This document shows positions 52,298 to 60,756 of a stretch of 64,000 nucleotides of DNA, piece by piece. How positions within the stretch are numbered: the stretch's first letter is position 1; each line of letters starts with the position of its first letter. The notes under the pieces were generated by a model. The model did no database searches. It worked only from the letters and a program-made list of their open reading frames with translations, and was not told the origin of the DNA. A program made the position numbers and the translations under genes. Source of the DNA: Sergeia podlipaevii (Eukaryota; Euglenozoa; Kinetoplastea; Trypanosomatida; Trypanosomatidae); the NCBI GenBank assembly GCA_030849805.1, contig JASANZ010002227.1, forward strand, positions 1,207 through 65,206, written 5' to 3'.

Positions 52298-52495
52298 ATG
52301 AGTGGCTCTCCGAAGGACAGCATGTTGTGTGCGGCCAAGGTGATGTTGCCCCTTGTGCTCCTCTACCTCTTCTTTGCTACAGTCCGCTTTACCTGCTGTG
52401 TTACCTTCATCGCCACCAACCCACAGACCCCAGGTGCTTTTCCATTTAATAAAGCATATCTCGATGAAGTATCCACGTGCCTCGCGCGCTATTGA
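52298..52495 (+). CDS. 65-residue single-TM protein, unrecognised
   Basis: A short frame whose base composition is that of the real genes, GC-richer than the simple-sequence DNA on both sides and with synonymous use like its neighbours (GCC, CTC, ACC), so I accept it as a gene. One hydrophobic helix (about 14-36, VMLPLVLLYLFFATVRF then TCCVTFIA) follows a short polar N-terminus (MSGSPKDSMLCAAK). A polar tail ends in Leu-Ala-Arg-Tyr and includes the helix-like KAYLDEVSTC. The size and shape fit accessory subunits of membrane complexes such as respiratory, ATP synthase or ER translocation/glycosylation assemblies, but I cannot assign one. The start is the first ATG downstream of a pyrimidine-rich stretch. 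Ends in TGA. Confidence 0.6.
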   Translation: MSGSPKDSMLCAAKVMLPLVLLYLFFATVRFTCCVTFIATNPQTPGAFPFNKAYLDEVSTCLARY

Positions 52496-53246
52496 GAAAA
52501 CTGAAGTAGAGAGGGAGAGATTTGGAATATATTGAAAGGAGATCAAACACCAGCAAAACGAACAAAAATAAAAAAGGCTGTCACAAAGCATCAATTTTGT
52601 TAAGGTGTAGCGAAGGCGGCTTTCAGTTGTAGAGTCAAGCTGAGAGATACAAAGAGAGAGAGAGAGTGCCGACTTTATGTAGAAGAAGGGAGGGAGGGAG
52701 GCCAGTCGCGGAGTTTTTATATATGGAGCTGCGTAGATACACAGAACTGTGTTAACTTCTGCTGTTGTTGTTGTTGAAGGAACTTTATATGAGTTGAATC
52801 AGTAGAGATCCAATGGCCGCTTGACGATTTAGCTGTCTCTGTTTCTTCTTTCTCTCTCTTCATTTCCTCTAGGCACCTTGCTGCAATATGAAAAGGGAAT
52901 CGTTGCTTTACAACATGTGTTTTGTTTTCTCATCACTGCTATTCTCCTTCTTTTCTACTTTTTGCTACTATTTTATTTATTATTATTTTTTTTTAATTGA
53001 GGGATTTTATCTTTTTTTTTTTGCTTTCACATTTATCATAGAAGAAACACCCCGACTCACCAACAGAAAGGGAGAGAGAAACATAATATCCAGATATCTT
53101 GAACGTGCTCGTCGTATCACACACGTACACAACGCAAGGCAAAAGGCGCGATTTAGACCTGATTTGATCTGGATTTCAAACAAAATTAGGCAAGAGATAG
53201 ATACTACTAACGATTATCTTTTTTTTTTTTAAGAACCACAAGAAGG
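52496..53246. other. Intergenic region to amino acid transporter
   Basis: A moderately complex stretch (52540-52660), GA and GTT runs, then a T-rich tract. A 114-codon frame at 52888-53232 reads mostly Phe/Tyr/Leu from the pyrimidine tract and is not convincing. Confidence 0.6.
53219..53233 (+). promoter_or_regulatory. Predicted trans-splice acceptor for the transporter
   Basis: A T run ends in AAG with AG at 53232-53233, leaving a 13-base leader before the ATG at 53247. Confidence 0.65.
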
Positions 53247-54692
53247 ATGGACAAAGATGACACACAGCAGCGGCAGGCCCTTATCGAGGGCTTCATCAAC
53301 ATGACCGACATGGACATGTTGGAGGAGAACAACGTGCCTATTTTCGGTCGTGGCCGCCCTGGTGAATACGGAGACAAAGACTATATCGAGATGGATGAAG
53401 ACTATGTCTCGGAGGCAGGAGAGGGTCCACGCAAGCTTGCTGCTGGAGAAATCAAAGAAAACTCTAACATCTTCAAGTCCGCCTTCCACATCTTCAAGGC
53501 AAACGTTGGCACTGGCGTGTTCATGCTGCCTACGTTCTACAAGGACTCTGGATACGTTGTCTCCGTAATTCTCGCTATTATGATCGGCATCGTAGTGGTG
53601 GACTGCACACACATGTTACTCAGAACCAAGATCAAGATCAACCGCCGTGACGTGTCCACCTATTCGCAGTTGTGCAACTACGTCTGCGGACCTGCCATGG
53701 GCTGGGTCCTCTTCGTCGCGCTGTGCCTAACACAGTTTGGTTTCTGTCTCATGTATTCACAGCTGGCGAGTGAGACGATGCAGGAGCTGGTTTCCATGAA
53801 GCACGGCCATTATCTGTGGGTCAGTCTCGTTCTCATCATAGGCTACCCCATGTGCTGCTTCTCAGACAATCTCTCCCTGCTAGCCATCGCCACCTTCATC
53901 GCGACGATCGGCGTCTTCTACGCACTCATCAGCTGCTTTGTGAAGAGCTGCATGGTGTTGGGCAGCCTCCACGGTATTGACCCTACATGCAACGCTGCAG
54001 GTAAGAATATTCCTGTAGGTTGGTTCAACAATCTTGCCAACAATATGATGGTACTGGAGGGCATTGCTATCATTCTCCCCGTGCACGCCTCTTGCAAGCA
54101 GAAGAAGCTTCTGCCTCGCACAATTACTATCGTCCTCGGCGGAGTCATCTGCTGGTACTTGCTGTTTGGTCTCACTGGATACCTAGCCTTTGGTACGAGC
54201 CTTACTACGTCGCTTGTTTCCGCGATGAGCAAGGATGACTGGGGTGTCAGCATCCGGATTCTTTTCTTGCTCAACATCGTCTTCACTTATCCTCTTCAAT
54301 ACATGTCTGCCCAACAGCTGATCGATCAGCTGGTTGGATGCAAGCCGCGTAGTTGGATCGGGCTTGCCATTCGTCTTGGCATCAATCTTGTTATCTGGGC
54401 CCTTGCCATGGCGATGCCCGCTAGCGCTGTCAACGTCGTTGTGAATTTCATCGGTGCGCTGCCGTCCTGCTGCATGGTTCTGATCATTCCATCTATTCTG
54501 GCTTTGCATGTGGACTACGCCGTGGCGCACCCCGATGAAGACCGTAGTAGCCGCCACTACTGGAAAATGCTGGCGACTGGCAACGGCAAGTTTTTCACGC
54601 TTCAGCGTGTTAAGTCGATGTTGTATTGCATTATCGCACTGCTCATTATGGTAATTGGTACTTTCGCCATCATTCAAGGATTGGTATCGTAG
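53247..54692 (+). CDS. Amino acid transporter, AAAP/SLC36-38-like family
   Basis: A 481-residue integral membrane protein with about eleven hydrophobic helices, the usual size and topology of amino acid/auxin permease family members, which are numerous in trypanosomatids and take up amino acids at the plasma membrane or from acidocalcisome/lysosome-like organelles. Diagnostic is the first helix region FHIFKANVGTGVFMLPTFYK, the family's substrate-site motif, and the later NNMMVLEGIAIILPVHASC segment, the usual helix 6 motif with G-I-x-x-x-L-P. The N-terminal 75 residues are cytosolic and acidic. Substrate cannot be read from the sequence; arginine, lysine, proline and neutral amino acid carriers all belong here. 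No low-complexity insertion. Start ATG at 53247 in GG-ATG context; ends in TAG. Confidence 0.93.
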   Translation: MDKDDTQQRQALIEGFINMTDMDMLEENNVPIFGRGRPGEYGDKDYIEMDEDYVSEAGEGPRKLAAGEIKENSNIFKSAFHIFKANVGTGVFMLPTFYKDSGYVVSVILAIMIGIVVVDCTHMLLRTKIKINRRDVSTYSQLCNYVCGPAMGWVLFVALCLTQFGFCLMYSQLASETMQELVSMKHGHYLWVSLVLIIGYPMCCFSDNLSLLAIATFIATIGVFYALISCFVKSCMVLGSLHGIDPTCNAAGKNIPVGWFNNLANNMMVLEGIAIILPVHASCKQKKLLPRTITIVLGGVICWYLLFGLTGYLAFGTSLTTSLVSAMSKDDWGVSIRILFLLNIVFTYPLQYMSAQQLIDQLVGCKPRSWIGLAIRLGINLVIWALAMAMPASAVNVVVNFIGALPSCCMVLIIPSILALHVDYAVAHPDEDRSSRHYWKMLATGNGKFFTLQRVKSMLYCIIALLIMVIGTFAIIQGLVS

Positions 54693-55686
54693 TTTTTTTT
54701 TTATCTTCTGTTTCTGTTTTGCTATAATTTAGCTATTTTATTGTCTTATATATTATATGTTTTTAGAAACTGTTTTGTTTCTTTTTGTTGTTTTTGTTGT
54801 TGTTTTTGAATTTAATATATATGTGGATGCTCACATATATATTTGCTGACATGCACGCAGATGTGTATGCCTCTTCATACTTCTGGTTCTTGTCTGTGTG
54901 GCTGTCTGTCTGTGTTCATGTGTTTGAGAGTAATATGAGAAGGGCCGGGAGGAAGGTTAGAGGAAGGGCATATATTTAAATATGTTTGCGGTATTACCTT
55001 TGATCTTGTGAAAGAAAGGAAAAAAAAAAAGGATTGGGTGCGTTACTATATGATCGTTGTTGTTGTTGTTGTTTTTTTTTTTTTTTTGACGAAAGAAAGA
55101 GAACAGTGTAGGGGAGCAATGGAAGATATGACGCGATGAATGGTATGTGTACTTTTTTTTCTTTTTTTTCTCCTTTTTTTTCTTTCACTTTTTGCGTAGG
55201 ATGACAGTGTTGTGTGTATATGTGTATGGTATATACATATTTTCAAGTCCATTCTCTTATGCCTTTTCCCCTTTTTTCTCCTCTCACTACGCCGCCTTCC
55301 ATATATCTATCTATCTATATACATATATATCTCTGCGAGCGAAGTATTTTTTTAAAAAAAAAAAGTGGAGGAAACAGAAGGCCGATACTGGATTTGGGCT
55401 TTTCTTTTTCTTTTTTCGTTTTTTTATTGGGTTCTACTTCCTTTTTCCTCTTTCATTGCTATTATTATTATGTTTTGCTTCTTTAAAAAAAAAAAACGGA
55501 AATCGTCGCTTCTTGAGGGGATTTTCACTACTCGCTATGGTAACAAGGAAAGAAAACTCTTCTCCATTATCATTATTATTAAATTTTTTTCTTCTTCTTC
55601 TCACCTTTTGTTGTTGTTGCTAACGTTATCTATATCACCATCATCATTGCTTGTTTCGTCGTGTCCTATGTACCTGTTATATTGGC

Positions 55687-55761
55687 GGAGGGTGCCCTTG
55701 GGTCGCTTCTCTAGCAACTTCACTCTCTTGGGGACGCAGAGTAGAAGTGGGCAATCCCTCC
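55687..55761 (+). ncRNA. Candidate structured non-coding RNA
   Basis: A nested hairpin. The outer stem pairs 55687-55697 (GGAGGGTGCCC) with 55749-55761, 11 bp with a 2-base bulge. The inner stem pairs 55717-55726 (ACTTCACTCT) with 55738-55748, 10 bp with one bulged A; the loop is 11 bases. The 3' strands of both stems are contiguous and a 19-base bulge sits on the 5' side. It is a GC-rich island in AT-rich DNA with no ORF. It is not a tRNA (no TPsiC motif) and I cannot match it to a snRNA, 7SL or a snoRNA class; no AGA or ACA box lies at the expected place on the + strand. Function and exact ends unknown. Confidence 0.35.
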
Positions 55762-56890
55762 TCAATGTCGTATCCGTGTGTCAGCCATCGTGACTGACCT
55801 TGTTCTTTTATATATATATCGAAGGGAAGCGCTTTTTTTTAATGGTCACAACACTATACAAAAAGAAGGGGAGATCAGCGCTGAGAGCAAAAAAAAAAAA
55901 ACGAGAAATGAAAAACCTCCAGATAGATGGCTGGCACATACATATGTGCACATCTCTCTTTCTATACTTAACCGTGGCAACAGAGAAGCGAATCTTCTTA
56001 TAAGAAATTACATAGCCGAGCAAAAAAAAAATAAAGAAACAGGAGAATGAAAACAAACAGCAGAAATGGTGTTTTTTCTTTTTTTTTTTTTTGGAATAGC
56101 GCGGAGCCCATGGTCATCTTTTTTTTTGCGATGGATACCGCTGGGAAGAGAGAGAGAGAGAGAGGTGAGAAGCAAGGAGAAAAAAAAATATAGTGAGGAA
56201 AGAAAAAGAAGAAGAAGCGTAAGTGAGAGCATCAGAAACAGAAACAAATATATACATTTATCGTATATTATCAGAAGGCAGAAAGAAAATTCATACTTTT
56301 TTTTGGTAGTGTTGTCCTTTGGGGAAAATGTTGCTTTTTTTTTCTTTTGACAGAAAAGGAATGGAGAGGCTTTCACAGAGATACCCAGAGTCTTCGTTGT
56401 CCTGTCAAGAACGGTCGTTTGATTATTTTTTATTTATTTTTTTTGTTTTGTGTTTCTATACTTTTTTTAAAATTGTTGTTATCTAATTTTTCAGCACTAC
56501 GGCCATCACGCACTAGAGAACGCAACCACATACACTTACGCACACAGCCATATACGAATGATATCATCTTAGAATCTTTCTCTCTTTTATGTGCTTGATT
56601 TTGTCTGCGTATGTGTACATGTGCGTGATGTCAGGGGCCTGCAAGTCATGGGAGGCGGACGTGACGCTGTTATCTACGTATTACCATGTATATCATCTCT
56701 CTATGCTATGATGTATCAATCATGCTATCATTCTATGTTCTTTTTTTTTTTTGATATTGTTGGCGTTCTTTCTTTTTAATTTTTGGACATTAATTTTCTT
56801 CGAGCATTTAAGGAGGAAGGGGGAAGAGGTACTTTCCCTTGTCCATTACAAGAAGCGATTCTACAGTAACTACCTTACTATTGCTATTGC

Positions 56891-56939
56891 TATTATTTTA
56901 CTTTTTGTTTTTTTTTGTTTTTTTTTCCTTATCATATAG
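56891..56939 (+). promoter_or_regulatory. Predicted trans-splice acceptor for MRD1
   Basis: Long T-rich tract ending CCTTATCATATAG, AG at 56938-56939, 153 bases before the ATG. Confidence 0.65.
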
Positions 56940-57092
56940 GACCTGTGAAAGACCTGCCCACTGTTGAAAACCGTGTGACGATTTTACTTGTGGCAATAAG
57001 GAATATATATATATACACACATAAGTTGTTGACGCAAAAAGTTCAAGGCAACCAGAAAGTAGGGGGGAGAGAGAGCGCGGGGAAAGCAAGTC

Positions 57093-59825
57093 ATGTCGCG
57101 TGTGCGCATTCTCAATTTACCAAACGACTGCACAGAGGAACAGCTGAAGCAGCACGTTCTACGCACAGCACCAAGCTCGGCCCCGCCGCTTGACATCACC
57201 GATGTGCGTATCATACGCCAGCAGCAGCAGCAGCAGCAGCCATCGTCACAACAGAAAGGAAAGCCCCACCACAACAGCAGCAACAGCAACAAAAATGTGC
57301 CGCAGAACCGCATCCGGATGGCTTTTATCGGCTTTCAAAGTTCTGCTGCCGGCCATTTCGTAGTGGACTACTTCAACAATACTTTCTTTCGTAGTGCGAA
57401 GATACGGGTAGAGGCGGCGAAGGGCCTCAACGATGTCGGCGTCACACTCAACATGCGGAAGAAGCAAGAGAAGGAAGAAGAATGGAAAGCAAAGAAGAAT
57501 AGCAGCAGCAGCAGTGGTGGTGGTGGTGGTAGTACCAGCAGCGGTAGCACCGGGACTGCAGTAAAGCGCGCGCGTGATGAAGAAACGGGTAGCGTAGAGC
57601 AGGAGGCCAACGGCAAGGAGACCAGTGCCTTCAAGAAGGACAGGCGGGAAATGTTTATTGCCGAGCGCACCAAGGCGACTGAGGGGCCTTCGTGGGCAAC
57701 TGAGGTGCTTGTGCCTCAGGGAGTTCCAGAGGGTCTGGCAGACGGGCACGACGCGTCCAACATTGCAGCAACAGCAGACAATAGAGTCGTGACCGGGGAG
57801 GCGGTGGATGAGGAGGAACTTGAAAGACGAGCTCTAGAAAAGCAGCAGGTGCTTGGAGAGGTGGATGATATGGCGTTTCTGTCCATGATCGGAGGAGGTG
57901 CGGGGGACAACGAGAAGACGCTTCATAGCAGTAATCATGAAAAAGAAGAGAGGGAAGAGCAGGTGAGGGGATCAACTGCGCATGGCGCTGGACGCAGCAC
58001 TGACGAGGGTGAGGAGGTAGATCGCGTTAGCGGGGAGGACGAAGCAGAAGTGGAGCGTCATCATCATCATCATCATCCAGCAGCCTCATCGTCGGAGGCT
58101 CAGCAGCAGGAAGACATGGCCCGTGAGTCGCGCCGCGTTCGTCTTGGCAACATCCCCTACATCGCCACCGAGGACAACATCAAACAGTTTGCGTCCTCCC
58201 TGGTCGGTCCGGTTGAGCATGTGCACATTCCTCTCACAAAGGACACAAAGCAGAGTAAGGGTGCGGTCTTTGTGATGTTTGTTGACCCAGAGGACGCAGT
58301 GCGTGCACTGCAGCTGTGTCGTGGCGCTATCCTGATGGGTCGACTGCTGCGTGTCAGTGCGGCCGAGGAGGACCCACACAGCAAGCGCGTGCTTGCGCGA
58401 GAAGCACAGCGCGCCACGACGGCCGCGCTTGGCGATGTCGCGGGCTCTTCTGAATTCAAGAAGAAGAAGGAGCTGGAGAAGCGACAGCAACAGCAGCAAG
58501 ATGGCAGCAGTGGCCACATCACCTGGAACACCATGTACATGAACAGCAGCGCGGCTGTAGACGCCATGGCGTCGAGACTGGGAGTGAAGTCGGAGGACGT
58601 TGTGGGTGTTCAAGCTAAGGGTGCGGCCGTGCGCGCAGCCATTGCTGAAGCGTACTTAACTACTGAGGTACAGCAGGTGCTCAGCGATGAAGGCATCGCA
58701 CTCGACGTTCTTGATAGCGGACAGCTCAACCTCCTGAAGCCGCGCAGCAACACCACGATCCTTGTGAAGAACCTGCAGCTCAAGACACCCGAAGAGGCTG
58801 CGGAGCTATCCAAGATGTTTGTGCGCTTTGGTGCTTTGGAGACTTCTGCGTTTCCGTCCGCCGGCACATTCGCTCTCTTTCGCTACACACACCCGCAGGA
58901 CGCACGCGTGGCGTTCTCCAGACTGGCTTACAAGCTTTTTAAGAACGCCCCGCTGTTTCTAGAGTGGGCACCAGTGGGTGCCATCGTCGAAGAAGAAGAA
59001 GGGCAGCAGCAACAGGACGCTGTTGGGGCGAAGAAGCAGAAGAAACTTTCCTTTGAAGATGACAGTAAGAAATCCACCACAGGTAATGCAGAGGGAGAAG
59101 ATGCCGATGAGGAGGAGGAAGTCATTGAGGCCTCTAACGCGGCCAAGACAGCCGTGTACACGCTCTTCATTACTAACATCCCCTTCACTACTACTGAAGA
59201 CGACTTCTACGCGTTCTTGCTGGATATCTGCCCTCGTCTAGCGAAGGCTCCCGAGAAGTCAATAAAGCGCCTCGCCATGCAAGCAGACAAGGGACGTGCC
59301 TTCCTCACTCTGGAAGACCAGAGCACGCTTGCGTACTGTCAGGCCCGCATCAACGGAAAGACGTTTGAAGGTCGCGTGCTGGCGTGTGTTGTGAGTAAGC
59401 AAACAACCGCTGCAGCAGCGGCAGCTGGACTGGCGTCTAGTGCGGCCAAGCGCACCGCCGCTGAGGAAGACGAGGAGGACGTCAGCAAGGCGACCGCCGT
59501 GATTGCCAAGAAGCCAGGCAGCAACACCGGAAACAGCAAGGTGCCGCCTGGGTGTGACCCGCTCAAGATTATTATCAAAAATCTACCTTTTGAAGCGACG
59601 GAGAAGGATGTCAGAGAGCTCGTCTCTGCCTTCAGCGAGGTGCGCAGTGTGCGTGTGCCACGTAAGAGTCATAATTTTACCACGCATCGCGAGAACAATC
59701 ATCGTGGCTTTGCATTCGTGGAGTTTATGTCTGAAGCGGAGGCAGCGCGTGCGCTGGAGGTGCTGAAGGCAACTCACCTCTATGGTCGTCACTTGGTGCT
59801 CCAGTACGCGAAGATGGACGGCTGA
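57093..59825 (+). CDS. MRD1: Multiple-RRM pre-rRNA processing factor MRD1/RBM19
   Basis: A 910-residue nucleolar RNA-binding protein. MRD1 (yeast)/RBM19 (animals) joins early pre-rRNA, is needed for early cleavages that release 18S rRNA, and remodels the U3-containing SSU processome. Five RRMs are seen: RRM1 at 1-110 (VRILNLPND, split by a polyglutamine insertion), then about 346-428 (VRLGNIPY, GAVFVMF), 553-630 (TILVKNLQ, the divergent RRM with the characteristic PLFLEWAP end), 688-770 (LFITNIPF, RAFLTL) and 823-908 (KIIIKNLPF, RGFAFVEF). This is the five-RRM plan of yeast Mrd1 rather than the six-RRM plan of RBM19. Acidic linkers and a His run lie between RRM1 and RRM2. The RNP motifs are well kept, most strongly in the last domain, as in other species. 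Ends in TGA. Confidence 0.93.
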   Translation: MSRVRILNLPNDCTEEQLKQHVLRTAPSSAPPLDITDVRIIRQQQQQQQPSSQQKGKPHHNSSNSNKNVPQNRIRMAFIGFQSSAAGHFVVDYFNNTFFRSAKIRVEAAKGLNDVGVTLNMRKKQEKEEEWKAKKNSSSSSGGGGGSTSSGSTGTAVKRARDEETGSVEQEANGKETSAFKKDRREMFIAERTKATEGPSWATEVLVPQGVPEGLADGHDASNIAATADNRVVTGEAVDEEELERRALEKQQVLGEVDDMAFLSMIGGGAGDNEKTLHSSNHEKEEREEQVRGSTAHGAGRSTDEGEEVDRVSGEDEAEVERHHHHHHPAASSSEAQQQEDMARESRRVRLGNIPYIATEDNIKQFASSLVGPVEHVHIPLTKDTKQSKGAVFVMFVDPEDAVRALQLCRGAILMGRLLRVSAAEEDPHSKRVLAREAQRATTAALGDVAGSSEFKKKKELEKRQQQQQDGSSGHITWNTMYMNSSAAVDAMASRLGVKSEDVVGVQAKGAAVRAAIAEAYLTTEVQQVLSDEGIALDVLDSGQLNLLKPRSNTTILVKNLQLKTPEEAAELSKMFVRFGALETSAFPSAGTFALFRYTHPQDARVAFSRLAYKLFKNAPLFLEWAPVGAIVEEEEGQQQQDAVGAKKQKKLSFEDDSKKSTTGNAEGEDADEEEEVIEASNAAKTAVYTLFITNIPFTTTEDDFYAFLLDICPRLAKAPEKSIKRLAMQADKGRAFLTLEDQSTLAYCQARINGKTFEGRVLACVVSKQTTAAAAAAGLASSAAKRTAAEEDEEDVSKATAVIAKKPGSNTGNSKVPPGCDPLKIIIKNLPFEATEKDVRELVSAFSEVRSVRVPRKSHNFTTHRENNHRGFAFVEFMSEAEAARALEVLKATHLYGRHLVLQYAKMDG
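57219..57240. repeat. CAG array encoding polyglutamine within RRM1 of MRD1
   Basis: Seven pure CAG units placed between the two RNP strands of RRM1. Confidence 0.9.
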
Positions 59826-60756
59826 AAGGAGAGAGAGAAAAAGAAGAATGGGAGTGCGATCTAAAAAAAAAAAAAAANAAAAAAAAAAAAAAACAGAATG
59901 TTTTGAATGAACAGGGTGGTTGGTGTGCATTTATTTATGAACTAATATAGTTATCTCTCCTCAGACAACTACGGTCGCTAAGAGGTGTCAAACAAACAAA
60001 CAAAAAAAAGCCGCACACCTTCTCTCCATTACACACACATATATAGTTATGCGTGCATTTAGTATACATATGCGCATGTTTACGATGAGTGAATGCAAGG
60101 TGGATGGCAAGACGCTGGTTAACTGGATGGAGTATAATGATTACGGATAATTTAAAAAAAAAAAAACAGGAATCCCTCGATATGCCTAAACATGTTACAA
60201 AATAAAAAGGGAAAAAAGGAAAGCAAAAATAAATATGTGTTAACGCATGTCGTTATATATAGATTTCTTGGTGTGTAAAAGTATTTAGGAAGCGATAGTA
60301 CTGGGTTTGCTATTGTGCTTTATGTTTGTTATATACATACATACATTCTTGCATTCTGAATACTTTTCGCTCTCTCTCTCCATATCTATTTAAAAAAAAA
60401 AACTAAATACTCTTTCATCGTCACACAGTACAAGGTCTCGTCCACTTAGCAGGACAACAGACGCATATATATTTACGTACGTCTAGCATATATACTTTTT
60501 CTATTTTTTGTCTTCTTTCATTTTATTTTTGTTTTTTTTCTTTATGATTATCGTTTGCTGCTACTATTAGGCAAGGAATAATCATATAGAAATAAATAAA
60601 TAAGAGGAAAAGAAAAAGAAGAAGAGAATCAATTAGCGATTTTCCTTTCGTAGAAAAAAAAAAATAGAGACCACCGGCACCAAAAAGAAAGAAGAAAAAT
60701 ACCTAGAGGCAGATATATAGGTGCGGTTGTCTACAATTATTAGGTTGCTGCTCAAC
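59826..60756. other. Intergenic region MRD1 to HEAT-like gene, with an N
   Basis: A poly-A stretch (59863-59893) interrupted by N at 59878, then A/T-rich DNA with CA, TA and TAAA repeats. No gene seen. The N lies in a homopolymer and probably marks an unresolved length. Confidence 0.65.
60641..60653 (+). promoter_or_regulatory. Predicted trans-splice acceptor for the HEAT-like gene
   Basis: TTTTCCTTTCGTAG with AG at 60652-60653, 103 bases before the ATG at 60757. The tract is shorter than at other genes. Confidence 0.45.

Larger units (their letters stand above)
54693..57092. other. Long intergenic region with a structured RNA candidate
   Basis: 2.4 kb. Poly-T/A and GTT runs, GA arrays, and one GC-rich, non-repetitive island (about 55655-55800) that folds strongly (separate entry). 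Another less repetitive patch at 56610-56680 shows no clear fold. No protein gene. Confidence 0.6.

Noticed and set aside
52888..53232. 114-codon + frame
   Set aside because: Phe/Tyr/Leu-rich translation of a pyrimidine tract that overlaps the transporter's splice signal.
59863..59893. Poly-A stretch with N as a retroposed polyA tail
   Set aside because: No target-site duplication or inserted body is visible. It is more simply a homopolymer of unresolved length.
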